Assembly (NCBI GenBank): GCA_026874595.1
Contig: CM049320.1
Coordinates: forward strand, 2,959,001-3,023,000
Source of the DNA: Sipunculus nudus
Lineage: Eukaryota > Annelida > Sipuncula > Golfingiida > Sipunculidae
Length of the DNA stretch: 64,000 bases
Reading direction: 5' to 3'
Shown here: positions 45,235 through 57,834 of the stretch, piece by piece
Position numbering within the stretch: the stretch's first letter is position 1
Layout: every line of letters begins with the position of its first letter
The notes under the pieces: model-generated
Told to the model about the DNA's origin: nothing
Database searches by the model: none
Seen by the model: only the letters and a program-made list of their open reading frames with translations
Made by a program: the position numbers and the translations under genes

Positions 45235-46960
45235 AATTCTGGATCGGATATGATCGTCGGTGCTACCTTTGGAGGAGGTATGCGCTCTGTCAGTGCTTTC
45301 TCATCATGACTATGCTATTTTTTTAGGGTTACTTTTCATTCCCGCATTTGTAATCGTCCATGTATCTTTCAGAGGGATTTCACAACCAGTATTAAGACAA
45401 ACAGAAATCGTCTTACAATAATACTTTATTGGTAGATCTCAATCGAATATGTGAAACAACAAACAAACGTTAAGATCTGGTGCATGGCATAAATAGATTC
45501 ATACATGCATACACGTTTGGCTAAAAATAAAAGTTATACTTATATGAGAGTAAAGTTTGGATTCCACAGTTTATTCAATGAGGCATTCATTAATAACTGG
45601 TGTAAGTCACCTTGTTTTATCATCCCAAACCTCTGACAAAAAAAGAATGAGTTGTATTACAGGTACCAAACTGGAATGGCTTTGTTTTTGTAGCGCAAAA
45701 ACAGATATATGTCTCCCCCTATGGGCCATCCCAAAATATTAGGGGCAAACCAATACACTATCTCAAAACAATGATTCTAGATTTCAGCAAATTTGATCTT
45801 GAACTTCAAGGTAAATGTCACTGGTTGTTAACTTCCCCATATTTTGGATGAATGAACTGGTGTGTCAAATTTGAAGAAAAAAAACTCTCATTACTTCCAA
45901 AGTTATGGGGGTTACAATAATCCTAAAATTATGCAGATATCACCTTGAAGATCAAGGTCAAGGTCACAAGTACCCAAACTGTTCTGGGAACTCAGTGGAA
46001 ACAACTTCTGTGTCGAATCTGAGGGAAAATACTTCATACATAATTTTTTATGTTTACAAGACAATAAATATAATTTGGCTTATTTAACCTTGAAAATCCT
46101 AGTCAAGATCCCTGGTTTCAACCTTGTCAAAGAACATTGTTGAAACAAGTTGTGTGTCAAATTTGAGGACAAAATGTGAAATACTTGAAAAGTAATAGGT
46201 TCACAAAAATTTACAGTTTGGCAGATTTGACCTTGTAAATGACGGTCAGTGCTGCCTTTGGAGGAGGTATGGGCTCTGTCAGTGCTTTCTCACCAAGACT
46301 ATGTAATTTTATTTTCAGGGTTACTTTTCATTCCTGCATAAGTAATCTTCATGCATCTTTCATAGGGATTTTCACAACCAGTATTTAGACAAACAAAAAA
46401 GCGTTTTACAATACGTTATACTTGGTGGATCTCAATTGAATATGTGGAACAACATACAGATGTTAATATCAAGGTCAAGGCCACTAGTACCCATACTATT
46501 CTGAGAACTAAGTGGGAACAATTTTTTATGTTCACAAGACAATAACTATAATTTGGTTTATTTGACCTTGAAAATCCTAGTCAAGGTCGCTGGTTTTCAA
46601 ACTGGTCCAAGAAATTTGTTGAAACAAGGTGTGTACCAAATCAAACAGATTCTTTCCCTATTTGCAGGTGCACCACATGTTTGAGACGAAAACTTTGGCT
46701 TAAAATAAATCCACAATCGTTATTAAAAAAGTAGGTCCTCTGACTTTGACCTTTGATCTTATGATAACCCAAAATCAATATAGTTCTTGCTTTCGACGTG
46801 AGCCATATATAAGTCAAGTGTGAAATCCATATGTCAATCCAAACTGGCGACTCTATCATTCTAATTAAAGGAAACAAATGTGATGTATATACTGAAAGAC
46901 AAACTGACGGACATACAGAGGGACAGGGTGATTACTATAGGGCCTCCACTTATTCAGGCA
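45235..46960 (+). repeat. Dispersed repeat family II, two partial tandem units
   Basis: 'ggaggaggtatgcgctctgt' at about 45273, and the same with one change at about 46257, start two related units about 985 bp apart. Each is followed by 'agggttacttttcattcc' and 'cacaaccagtat'. Between them run motifs of the type 'gaccttgaaaatcctagtca' and 'tttgacctttgatct'. A third copy lies at 63480-63930. No coding potential. Confidence 0.85.
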
Positions 46961-47589
46961 GGGCCCATATAAACATTTTTCAGGACACTAGTTGACACCA
47001 TATTTGGGAATCTGATAGTATTAATATAATTTGTCAATATAAAAATAAAGGTATAAATGTAAAAAAGAGCAATCATGCATAATACACCAGCTATGTATCT
47101 GGTGACCTTTTACCTCATTATGCATGAATTTTTTATGAGAATGTAATTCAGGTGAGAAACTCTGTCGGTTAATATGTATATCGAGTTTCATGAAAATCCA
47201 TATGAATTTGGGTGATTCACCAAAGCGCAGTGACCTCTGACCTCAGTAAATATGGATGCCTTTTGCTGGATATGAAACTTAGGAGAGATATTTTACTGAT
47301 TAACATTTCTGAGTTTATCAAAATCCTTCATATTCATATTCAAGTTATTGCGGCAACACCACAAATTAGCCGAATGACCGGTGACCTTATTATATATGAG
47401 TGGATTTTGCCAATAATCAAACTCGGGCAAGACAATCTGTGGGCAAGTAGTTATGGCGAGTTTGGTGAAAATCCATCGAAGCCCCGGTAAGTTATTGTGG
47501 CAACACTAAAAGTTATTGAACTAACAGATAGTAAGACAGACAAAAACAGACAGTAGGTATACCATAATACTCCCATCATATGTTCGGCA

Positions 47590-48115
47590 TTTAAAATAGA
47601 AAAAAAATACAGGTGGTGCCAAAAGTGTTTAGGAACTGAAGAAACCAGTCATTATCAATGAACACACCAGCTTTTGAAACCACAGCTGAGAAACTGACAA
47701 TCACTATCCTTTGTAAGTCTCAAAATCAGAAAAAAATTGTAAAAACTAGAAAAACACAGGTGGCGTGACAAGTTTCAGGAACCGACAACACCGGTCATGG
47801 TGGATATTCAAGGCAAGATTCATGGCAATCCATGCATCAATAATTAAGATGATGGAGCTTTTGTATCAAATTGTATAATAATTCTGGGGGTACTTATAAA
47901 CCCAATAGCTCAGAGGATATCGGTCGCAATGACCTAACATCAATTTTCCATGGAGACTTTTATTGACCTCCCTGCATGTTAATTTAAAAGTTTCTAGGGC
48001 CAGCGGTTATGATATGTGCCTTGCCAACAGAGGGACAGACGACCGAATGGCTGGACGGCCAAGGGACAAAGCGCCATTCCGATAACTCAGTAAACTTTCA
48101 CTCAGCTGAGCTAAA
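47590..48115 (+). repeat. Dispersed repeat family III, copy 1
   Basis: Collinear with 63060-63360 (shared 'accacagctgagaaactgac', 'aggcaagattcatg', 'tttgtatcaaa'). It ends with a GACCGAATGGCTGGACGG stretch and 'ctcagctgagctaaaaa', the same tail as family I. Confidence 0.82.
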
Positions 48116-48669
48116 AACAGAACGGTAGGTGCACCACCTTTCAGGTCAATGAGAAAACTCCATGATGGATGGACAAGCCAAATTTCAAACCAATACATCG
48201 AACCACTCCTGAGATACCAGCAAACTTACATCCGAAGGAAACACACAGACGGACACCATGCAAAAATGTTTGTAGGTGGTCCCACCAGCCTCAAGTAAAA
48301 GATGGAGAGGTCCAAGATCTATGGAGAGCACAATTACAGCCCAATACATTGAACCATTCCTGAGATATGGGCTGCTGTCACTAACACACCCATATTCATA
48401 TCGCAGGAAAAGGACTCCAGGTGGCACCACCAGTCTTCGTAATGCACCAGTTCACATGTGAGCGAATAATTATGCTGGGTTTCAGGAAGATCTGTCAAAT
48501 GGTCCCAGGAGCTCTCTGGAAACAAACATGGCGGTCGCGGGGCAGTGTCACCCAGTACCCAAGAGAAAACATAATATCCGAAAACTCTTGGTGGATAAAA
48601 TAAATAGAATGTGGACCAATTTGAACAAGAATCAACAAATCCTTTCATTAAGTTCGTGCATTATTCCTG
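48116..48669. repeat. Short diverged repeats around 'caatacattgaaccattcct'
   Basis: The phrase 'caatacatcgaaccactcct' at about 48191 recurs with two changes at about 48341, each before 'gagata'. The surrounding sequence repeats loosely ('ggtggtcccaccag', 'ggtggcaccaccag'), suggesting a tandem unit of about 150 bp. Overlapping frames on both strands are not gene-like. Confidence 0.65.
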
Positions 48670-49002
48670 GTGGAAGCAAAATCAACTCCGTTTTACTTCA
48701 CAATTTCTGGTGTTAGGATGGAGCCAGCAGCAACTCTTGATCATGTAACCAGAAACCAAGAAAAGTGTCCATGTCTGGGTCATGAAAGCACTGATCACGC
48801 CATTTCTGCCAGAATAGCCCCACTCGATCAAGCAATTTTACCGGAGGTAACTGAACAAAAGGGTGAAGCCACTGATACAACTTATCTACCCGGAAGGGCC
48901 AGTGTGTATGAGGAGCCTTGTCTAAGGAGATCTTCTTGGGTAAGAAGACCTGTACAAAGACCTGTATGGACGAAAACACGACTGACAAGAATCCACATCT
49001 AA
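48670..49002 (+). pseudogene. Possible retrotransposon Pol C-terminal remnant
   Basis: A 110-codon frame ends with LRRSSWVRRPVQRPVW, resembling the basic RRSxRxRRPP tail common at the end of LTR-retrotransposon polyproteins. Nothing upstream (integrase, RNase H) is recognisable and there is a long antisense frame. Weak, and it may be chance. Confidence 0.25.
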
Positions 49003-50529
49003 TGCACCACACAAGAACATGCACCACTTGCACCAGTACTTGAAGAAATTAGTTTGACCACAAACTATTTGATGCAGATCACTCAGATGCAGACACCATG
49101 AGAGGTCTGGTAAAAATAGTTTTAATAGACATATTTAAACTGAAGGGGCAGTAGGGTCTGAGGAGTCACTTCATCTCACACAGCAGAACAGTCTTAAATT
49201 TACACTTTAAACCTATGCAAAACTTCCAAGGATTTCATCCTTCTCACGGAAGATCGCCGTTTCAAAAGGAGAGGTCTCCTTTGATGTTTGACAGGATGAG
49301 GTTAAGTGCCTACAATGTGGTGCCATACAACCAGAGCCAGTGACAACCCAGGCAGTTCAAAGGGCCTTGGAAGTTGAGACAGTTAAAAATAGCACGAAAA
49401 CTGCATCTTGGTGAGCAGGCCACAGTTGACCATATTGTCACAAAGATGAAAGGTTTATGGCACGAAAGAAGGAGAATCCGTAGCAGTATGGAGTTGCAGA
49501 CTGGAGGAGCTAATACATTAAGGTCAGACTGTGAAATTTTGATTAAAATGAACATGCGAATTACCATTGAATATGACATATTTGTAGGAGAATGAATGGT
49601 TACCGTATTTGATTACAAACCCCTGGAGACTTGAGTTTTAATAATCCTATGACTGGTAGTGAGATTTTTTTTTGTTTTTGACTTTTGTTTACTGAATTAA
49701 CTTTCAGAAATGCTTAGCAATAACGATGGCTGTTTCCTTTGTCGTGTAGTCGGGACGTTACATGGGTACAATTCACAACATCAAACCTCGAAAATTTTGA
49801 CTTTATATCAGACACTTCCTGCTGAGATTTCATTAAGAGCAACATGTCAAGGAATTTTTAATGTCATAATTGTCATTATTAGTTCATTTCATAAAGAAGT
49901 TCATATTTCGTAATAATAGCTATACTGATCGCCTTGAAACTTAATTTATTCAGAGAAATAACTTCAGCAGTTTCACAACACTGATTATGCCACCTTTATG
50001 TTTCCCCATTGTTTTATCAAACACATGTTTTAAACTGAAAAGTTAATGAAAGGTCAAATTTCATTCAAATATGTGTTGTTGTCAGGAGGAATGATAGCCC
50101 CTCAATTTCTTAATTTGAGACATGTTGACATTATAAGCCCATTGACAGTGAATATTCACACTAAAACTAATATTTCTCAGCAATCCTGAAAGTCGGTGTT
50201 CATACTGATTAGTTATATTGTTGGTTACCTACAGCTGCCGTTATGTTAAGGCAACCAGTTACTTCCCATTAGATAAAAATACGACGTGTGTCACGAATAA
50301 ATAAAATCTCATTTACCTATAAATCTGTATACTTTTATCTGAAAATTCATACTCAAATTCTCAGCCATGCTTGCAAAGATGAAGATATACACGTTGATCC
50401 TAGGTAACCTCCCATCTACTACAACATGACGTTGGCACATTTTATTGTTGTTTTTAACGCTTTGAGATACTGAATTTTGCGACAAAGCACATCGAATAAA
50501 TAGTTTCAAGTTATCAGAAATATTCAAGT
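49003..50529. other. Unassigned sequence
   Basis: A 73-codon frame at 49374-49595 (KARKLHLG... no motif) and a preceding VKCLQCGA stretch near 49300 look vaguely protein-like but match nothing I recognise. The rest is AT-rich. Confidence 0.5.
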
Positions 50530-50620
50530 AATCAGGACGGCTTCTGTTGCTCAGGGGTAGAGCGCAAGACTCAAAGACGGGAGATCGTGAGTTCGAATAA
50601 CGGCCGGGTCGGTGAGAATT
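50530..50620 (+). repeat. tRNA-derived SINE head
   Basis: Contains an A-box-like 'ttgctcaggggtagagc' and, about 35 bp on, a B-box-like 'gagttcgaataac', spaced as in a tRNA internal RNA polymerase III promoter. The acceptor stem does not pair and no CCA-side end is evident, so this is a SINE or tRNA pseudogene. A degenerate relative lies at 59088-59150. Confidence 0.7.
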
Positions 50621-50689
50621 TCACGGTCGACTCCTACCCTTTCAATCATTTTCTCTTCTGAATAAATAGGTTTGCTGTGGCAAAGTTTT

Positions 50690-51288
50690 ATTTTCCGCAA
50701 TGTCCTACCACAATAAAAGCTGGGTTAGACCACATGCGTGCCTCCGCCATGAATGTAATAAAATAATGGGACTGCGGGATATGGTCAGATACGCGGAGAC
50801 GAAGCCCCAGGATTTCGGCGAGCGGGATTTGCTGCTACTGCGAGACATGCTGTCTAGACTCAATTCAGCCGCTCTCCGTGACAACAAGCAGTGCACATTG
50901 GACAGATACTTCAGTGCAAAGTAACTCAGTCATTTACCCTGGTGAAAACTAGTCACACTGTGTAAAAATGTATATGGACATTGTATATAGGTGATGATTC
51001 TGTAATTCCTCCGATTTGCATTATTTTTTGTATCGATACATTCTGCTGGAACTTTTGAATAAAGTTTATTTGCACATTGTTTGAAGTGTTTTATTTACTT
51101 TTATTATCACTCAATTTTTACTTTATGCATAATATAATTCATTTTTAATTATAATCACAGATACGGCAAATATTGCTCTTCCCTGGGTTTGTGTTTTTAG
51201 CTGTGGGTGTCCCTGATACGTAATCCGGCAAACTGTGTAATCCGGCATAATTCCTAATCCCCGATGGTGCCGGATTAACGGGGTCAGA

Positions 51289-51291
<3 letters not shown>
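50690..51291 (+). mobile_element. 3' end of a Tigger/pogo transposon
   Basis: The right terminus, read on the minus strand, starts 'cagtctgaccccgttaatcc' at 51291 and is followed outward by TA, the target of this superfamily. The end contains three 'taatccggc' words (about 51221, 51238 and 51270 on the minus strand), which look like subterminal binding repeats. Inside lies the transposase tail described separately, and an AATAAA-type signal near 51058. The left end and most of the transposase are missing. Confidence 0.72.
50700..50927 (+). pseudogene. Tigger-like transposase C-terminal fragment
   Basis: 74 codons, ending KQCTLDRYFSAK and preceded by LLLLRDMLSRLNS and MVRYAETKP. The architecture (helical tail followed by a short KQxTLxxFF-like end) is the usual C-terminus of Tigger/jerky-type DDE transposases. 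The DNA-binding and DDE parts are absent. Its position just inside a Tigger-type terminus supports the call. Confidence 0.55.
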
Positions 51292-51344
<53 letters not shown>

Positions 51345-51364
51345 ATGTGTGTGTGTATGTGTGT
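51292..51364. repeat. (TA)n(TG)n microsatellite
   Basis: Begins directly at the transposon terminus. Confidence 0.96.
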
Positions 51365-53124
51365 TATGTCTGGCTTTTTGTACAGGCTCTGACTGATGAT
51401 AATGGATTTAAATTATGAGTGAGTGTGGCGTTCTTTGGGGGGGGGGGGGTCCTTCAGCTCTCTCCCTCGTAGAGGGAAACGGAAAAGAGTAAACAGCGTG
51501 TCAGGACCACGAGACGTTATTATGACGTCATTGTTACAGCACCCTTTAAAATTATATTAAACGTAAAGCTACTTTTTTTCGGAGGGATCTGGATTGAAAT
51601 CCACCAGTCCATCCTAAAATTACATTTTCTTCTTTCTCACCTGGCCCGCCATTCAAGATAATGTCATCAAAATCCTATTGTAACTTTTGAACATATGACA
51701 CACACACACACGCACGATTTCTCACGACCTATCACATGGCCCCCTGCCGCTTTCGTTGACAATAAAGTGTCTGTAGCAGGGAAACACAGACAGACGAAGC
51801 CGAAAGCTTAACATTTATTTTAAGGCCAAGGTTTAATTTTATCAGAAGATCTTATATTTATTCCTGTTACACGGTAAAAACACTGTAAAATTTCTTTTGG
51901 TTTGTTTTGTCCCTGGACCAAAAAAATAACCCAAAAAAACTTTGGTATTTTTTTCATCCCAATGTGAGCCTGCCGAAGATACTTTATATTTTTTAGAACA
52001 ATTTATCGGAATTATTGTTTGTAATAAAATAGCATGATAATAACAATACGAAATTTAATTGATGTATAAAAGGACACAGCTTTTCTGGCAAATAACAACC
52101 CCCCCCCCCCCCAAGGGTATTGTTAGGTTAACAACAAAACCTGTCAGGAACAGAAAGAAATACCAGCAGATATTTGGTCAGAAATGATGACTTTATCCGG
52201 TTTTTTTTTGTCTTTAGTGTTTGGATGAATTGTATCAATGACAAGCGACGTTAAATCATGCTGAAATGAACCCTAGACAAAGGTGCAGCGATGTATCTGC
52301 AGCAGGACACATGTTGGTGTACCAGCGGGAAAGCCGCCTGCAATGAAAACATATTAATCATACGACTGCACAGATACATGCCAGCAGGATCATTATACCC
52401 TCGCCCAGATGTAGAAAAATACAGGATATCACCGAACCAGCTCGAGAGGTCTCTCACGTAAGGGTTTATGTACTGAAATTCAAGAACCTGCTGAGATTTG
52501 AGAAAATATAATGTATTCCTGACATATTTGCTTTAACGTCCACATTTGTACAAAACAAAATATGAAATAACCATAGAAAACCATAAAAACCGTAAAAGCA
52601 TATAAAAATAGGAATCATGCAAATGCAATTTCACCCAAGGAATACCAATTATGGCAGGTTAATGGCAAATGACAATACTCATGACAATTGCAAGATAAGA
52701 AAGCAGTCGGAGACCACATATTTGACTGCGCCAGCATCCTCAGCAAACTGACCGTGTGTGTTTCGTAAGCGCTTGCACATTGAACATTGATTACACATTG
52801 AACTGTGTATCTGGTAACTGATATCACATGATCACTTGATGCTCGGTCGCCTACCTTTGGGAGTGTCCAAAACCGGAAAGGGTGGGGGGAGGGGATATTC
52901 GGTCACAGATTGCTGTTTATGTAGCAATTATGCTACAATCCAGGGCTACATACAAATTTCGTATATTAGTATATCTGATATATACATTTAACGACTCGAG
53001 GCAATCCCATGATAAATACATGTTTACTGATACTGTTCTGAAGGAATTCAGCCGAGCATACAAATGTGTGCCAGACTTGACCTACTCGATGGTTTCATCA
53101 CAAATTAAATTGCCAGCAAGAACA

Positions 53125-53253
53125 AAAGCGGCCTTTGACACTATTGAATGGAGACGATTGCGAATCGTTAAAACATTACGAAGCTTTGACTTCGTAATGT
53201 TTAGTACCCTCATAGATGTATTCGTCAACTTGATTAACCTGTATTCATCATAA
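53125..53253 (+). pseudogene. L1-like LINE RT fragment, copy 2
   Basis: The frame reads KAAFDTIEWRRLRIVKTL then SFDFVMFSTLIDVFVNLI and NLYSS. In L1/Tx1-type LINEs the block KAFDxIxWxFL...L..FNFG...I.WI..LY carries the first RT catalytic Asp. The match in order and spacing is good, but only this ~43-residue piece survives. The preceding part of the open frame (from 52882) shows no RT motif. Confidence 0.6.
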
Positions 53254-54119
53254 TGATAATACTTCAGTTATGGCCTCGTTTTTGTATCATATTTGTCTTT
53301 CTTTTGTGCTGTAATTTGCTGACATGGATTCATGTTCCAATTTACACAAAGTCTAGGGATATTCGTTTTTCTGCTGAGTATGACGTACACTGCAGCATGG
53401 TCATGCATTTTTAACCCGTTTATTAATTCTCTCAGCTCTATCAGCCGTTTTACAGAACCAGCTGTGCGCGTTATATTTCTATACATACTATAACATGAAT
53501 ATCAGGCAGCGCCTGTTAGCACAACTTCGGGTGATTTAAAACAGTTATTGATTTCAAAGGTTTCAAACTTTTGTCCGTATAATGTATAAGAATAATTAAT
53601 ACCGAACAAGCAAATGTTGCCCTCTCATCAAGGTTGGTGAAATCCCGTTTAAATTTGATTATACAAACATTAATGACTAAAGCTTTACTAAAATTATATT
53701 TTATTAACTTGAATTATTTATTTCACCTTTCTTACTATTTTTTTTAGTTCACTTATCACGTTTGGACAATTATATATAAATATACGAAATTGATCTATAA
53801 ATGCAGACCATAATGAATAATTACACACATATAACCGTTTTATTTATAACCCAGATTTGTTTTGCCCACATGAACAGTGGTGACTTCTTCTTGAATATAT
53901 GCGAGCTATAATCTCTCTGTCTGGGCACTGCGGAATGTTATGACAATTTTAATTCTAATTTAGTCTCTTTTGCTTTTAACAGTACGTGTTTTGACATAGT
54001 TTATATCATTTTGGGAAAATTCATGAAAAAAAACCTGAAAAACAAGAATATAAATATATTATATCTCTGAATGCTTACTATTTGTCATACATCAAAATGA
54101 TCCCATAACATACCACTAA

Positions 54120-56199
54120 GCGGAGCATCTCCTCGCACGGGAGCATCATTAGACTTTGTACGGGAGCATCATTAGACTGTGTACGGGAGCATCATTAGAC
54201 TGTTTACGGGAGCATCATTAGACTGTTTACGGGAGCATCATTACACATTGTATGGGAGCTCCGTTAAACTGGGCATGGAAGTTTTATAACACCGTGCACC
54301 TGAGCATCAGTAGACTGGGCACGGGAGCATCATTAGACTGTGTACGGGAGTTTCATTAGACTGTGCACGGGAAAATCATTATACTAGCACGGGAGCATCA
54401 TTAGTCTGGGCACGGGAGCATCATAACACTAGCAGGGGCACATCGTTTGACTGCACAGGGGAGCATCTGTAGACTTTGTCGGGGAGCATATTTAAATTGA
54501 GTAGGGAAGCATTATTAGACGGGGTATGGGGGATCTGTAGATTAGGCACTTGAGCATCAATAGACTGAGCATGGAGCATGTCTTAAGACTGAGTGGGGCA
54601 GTATAATTAGACGTATCACTGGAGCATCAGTAATCAGGGCACGGAAGTTTCATTAGACTGGTCACATGAGATTTATAAGACTGCACAGAGGAGCTTCATT
54701 TGACTGGGGACGGTAACATTATTTAAAAAAGAGAGCATCAGTATAACGAGCTCGGGAGCATCATTAGTCTGGGCACGGGAGCACCATTAGCCTCTGCACG
54801 GGAGCATTATTAGACTGAGCATGGTAGAATCGTCAGACTGGGCACTGGGGCATCATAAACTGTGCACGGGAACAACATTAGACTCGGTATTTGAGCTTTA
54901 TTAGACTGGGCACTGGAACATCATAAGACTCGTCACTGGAACATCATTAGCTTGGTAGGGGAGCATCTTTAGAATAGGCACTGGGGCATCTGTAGACTTG
55001 GCATTGGAGAATCATTAGACTGGGTATTGAAGCTTTATTAGACTGGGCACTGGAACCGCATTAGACTGGGTACTGGAAAATCATAAGACTGGGCACAGGA
55101 GCAACATTAGACTGGGTAGGGGAGCATCTTTAGAATGGGTACTGGGGCATCAGTAGACTTGACATTGGAGCATCATTAGACTGGGTATTGAAGCTTTATT
55201 TGACTGGGCACTGGAACCTCATTAGACTGGATACTGGAACATCATTAGACTGGGCACTGGAACATCATAAGACTGGGACCTGGAGCATCATTAGACATTG
55301 TATGGGAGCCCCATTAGACTGGGCATGGAGGTTTTTTTACATCGGGCACGGTAGCATCAGTAGACTGGGCACAGGAGCATCATTATACTAGCACGGAAAC
55401 ATCATTAATCTGGACACGGGAGCATCATTATGCTAGCACGGAAACATAATTAGTCTGGGCACAGGAGCATCATTTGACGGGGCATGGGAGCTTTATTAGA
55501 CTGGGTGCAAAAGTTTAATTAGACAGGACACGGGAGCTTTATTTGACTGGGGACGGTAACAGCATTTGACAGGGAACGGGAGCATCAGTAGAACGAACAC
55601 GGGAGCATTATTATACTGAGCGCGGAAGAATCTGTCGATTTAGTCAGGGAGTATATTTAGATAAGGTAGGGAAGCACCATTAGAGGAGGCAGGGAAGCAA
55701 TTCAGTTTGGGCACTTGGGCATCAGTAGACTTGATGTTAGAACATCATTAGACTGGGTATTGGAGCTTTATAAAACTGGGCACTGGAACACTATTAGGCA
55801 CGGCACGGGAACATCATTAGACTGGGACCTGAAGCATCATAAGACATTGTATGGGACTCCATTAGACTGGGCATGGAAGTTTTATTACACCAGGCACGGG
55901 AGCATCATTAATCTGGGAACGGGAGCATCATTATACTAGCACGGAAACATCATTAATCTGGACACGGGAGCATTATTATCCTAGCACGATAAATCATTAG
56001 TCTGGGCACGGGAGCATCATTAAACGGGGCATCGGGGGATTTTTTTGATTGGGCACTGGAGCATCATTAGCCTGGGTATGGGAATATCTTAAGACTGGGT
56101 AGAGCAGCATCATTAGACGTATCACTGGAGCATCAGTAGACAGGGCACGGGAGGTTTATTAGACTGGGCACTGTTGCCTTATTAGACAAGGCATGGGAG
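54120..56199. repeat. 23-bp minisatellite array 2 (left part)
   Basis: About 90 diverged units of the same motif as 36930-38372, including the most regular stretch at 54134-54245. A larger period is visible: a series of about eight units at 54990-55130 recurs at 55115-55280 and again near 55730, so blocks have been re-duplicated. Frames such as 55188-55391 and 55715-55939 are translation artefacts. Confidence 0.95.
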
Positions 56200-56294
56200 C
56201 AGTGGCGTCAATTTATCTTCAAGGGTGGGGGGGGGGGTGCCTCGCAGTCGGGGGAGGGGTATCCAAACTTGGGACCTTTCTTATAAACACACAT

Positions 56295-56365
<71 letters not shown>

Positions 56366-56707
56366 TGTTGTCAGAATGAAGCTAACGGCGTGGTTTGAAA
56401 AGCCGAGACATTCTGGTAAAATATCTTTGCATTAAATATAAACATTAAAACCACAATAACCCTCTTTTCCCTGTTATGATTTTGAATGGCACGTGTACCC
56501 CGCCCAATCCTATTGTGCCGCCGAGGACAATATGATAAGTGTCAGTCATTTACATGCTCTCCCAAATACGCACAAAGCATAATCTCGTCTTCTCGAAAAG
56601 TCTCGGCTTTTCAAACAACTTAACAGCATTCACCTGATGATCGGGTCGCATCCTGTGAAACACACTGTAGTGAATTTATAGTGTTGTTTTCCTTCAGTGT
56701 TATAAGT

Positions 56708-56785
<78 letters not shown>

Positions 56786-57067
56786 TATTGTATTGTGTGA
56801 CATTAATATTTTTAAAAATATAACAATTACGTGAACGGTTTTAAAAAGTTAGTATGTTTAGAGTATATGGTAATTATAAACCAGATTGAGATATATAAAA
56901 TTCCATAGTTAACCAAAGTCTATTATTAATAATTATCAATATATTTCTTTTCAAATATATAGATATTATTCTCTGAATATCAGGGGGGATGATTACATTG
57001 ACTATCCCCTCTTGCCAAAAGAAAGGGGGGGTATATATACCCCATCCCCCCTATATTGACACCCCTG
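56200..57067. mobile_element. hAT-type non-autonomous element, 868 bp
   Basis: Starts CAGTGGCGTCAATTTA. The end, read inverted, starts CAGGGGTGTCAATATA, a 16-bp imperfect terminal inverted repeat of the hAT style. CATGGGAG flanks both sides (56192-56199 and 57068-57075), an 8-bp target duplication. Internally it holds (CA)n(TA)n at about 56287-56361 and (TA)n at about 56711-56780, with an inner inverted repeat 'tttgaaaagccgagac' (about 56392) and its complement near 56604. It has no coding capacity. It sits inside the minisatellite. Confidence 0.85.
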
Positions 57068-57310
57068 CATGGGAGCTTCATTAACCTGGGCACTTGAGCT
57101 TTATTAGACCGGGGACGGGAACATCATTCGACTGGGCACGGGAGCATCATTGGACTGGGCACGGGAGCATCATTAGACTGTACACGGGAGCATCATTAGA
57201 CTGTACACGGGAGCATCATTAGACTGTACACTGGAGCATCATTAGACTGTACACGGGAGCATCATTAGACTGTACACGGGAGCTCCAGGACTGAGCAGGA
57301 GAGTATGATA
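57068..57310. repeat. Minisatellite array 2 (right part)
   Basis: About ten units after the hAT-type element, more regular than most of the array (several 'tgtacacgggagcatcatta' units in a row). Confidence 0.95.
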
Positions 57311-57330
57311 AGACTGGATGGATTCAATAG

Positions 57331-57772
57331 GGCTCCTCCAGTCTTGGTAGTTGAGCCATTTATTGAATACGGCAGTTTGAGAAGAAAAGTTGAAAGGTGA
57401 AAGGTTAAGGCCGAATGGTTTCCCTCCACAACCGAATCTCGGACGGACGGAAAATGAGAGACGGACGGAAGGATGTGCGGACGCAGGCACAAACGAAGGC
57501 GTTACTCTATTCTCTCATGCAACGAAGGGATAATGACATAAAATAAAGAATAAATGTCCTGTCAATCAAGGATCGATAAAGAGGCTTCATCACCGTTCAT
57601 TATTAGTTTGTTTTCTCTGTATTGCCTAAAGTGTAATTTAGTTTTATTATTGCACAGTGTTTGCACCATATAATAACTTACTATATTTTTTTTTAATACT
57701 GAGAGGACATATACTCTGTGAGTCAGTTCTGTTTGTCTCAGGTACAATAATATGTAAATGAACTGTTTCATG

Positions 57773-57775
<3 letters not shown>
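57331..57775. other. Unassigned sequence
   Basis: Includes a 'ggacggacgg' stretch near 57442. No gene seen. Confidence 0.6.

Positions 57776-57832
<57 letters not shown>
57776..57832. repeat. (TA)n microsatellite
   Basis: Near-pure TA tract. Confidence 0.97.

Positions 57833-57834
<2 letters not shown>

Larger units (their letters stand above)
51770..57330 (+). repeat. Older duplicated block, copy 2
   Basis: Counterpart of 33880-39200 with the same order of landmarks. Unlike copy 1 it has no 60-bp insertion and no solo LTR, but it carries a longer minisatellite and a hAT-type insertion (56200-57067). Confidence 0.85.

Noticed and set aside
50530-50620. Functional tRNA gene
   Set aside because: A and B boxes are present but the acceptor stem does not pair and a degenerate second copy exists, so a SINE is more likely.
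53164-53200. 13-bp perfect hairpin 'acattacgaag/cttcgtaatgt'
   Set aside because: Falls inside the L1-like RT codons (VKTLRSFDFVMF). The arm is not an insertion relative to the paralogous copy, so probably chance.
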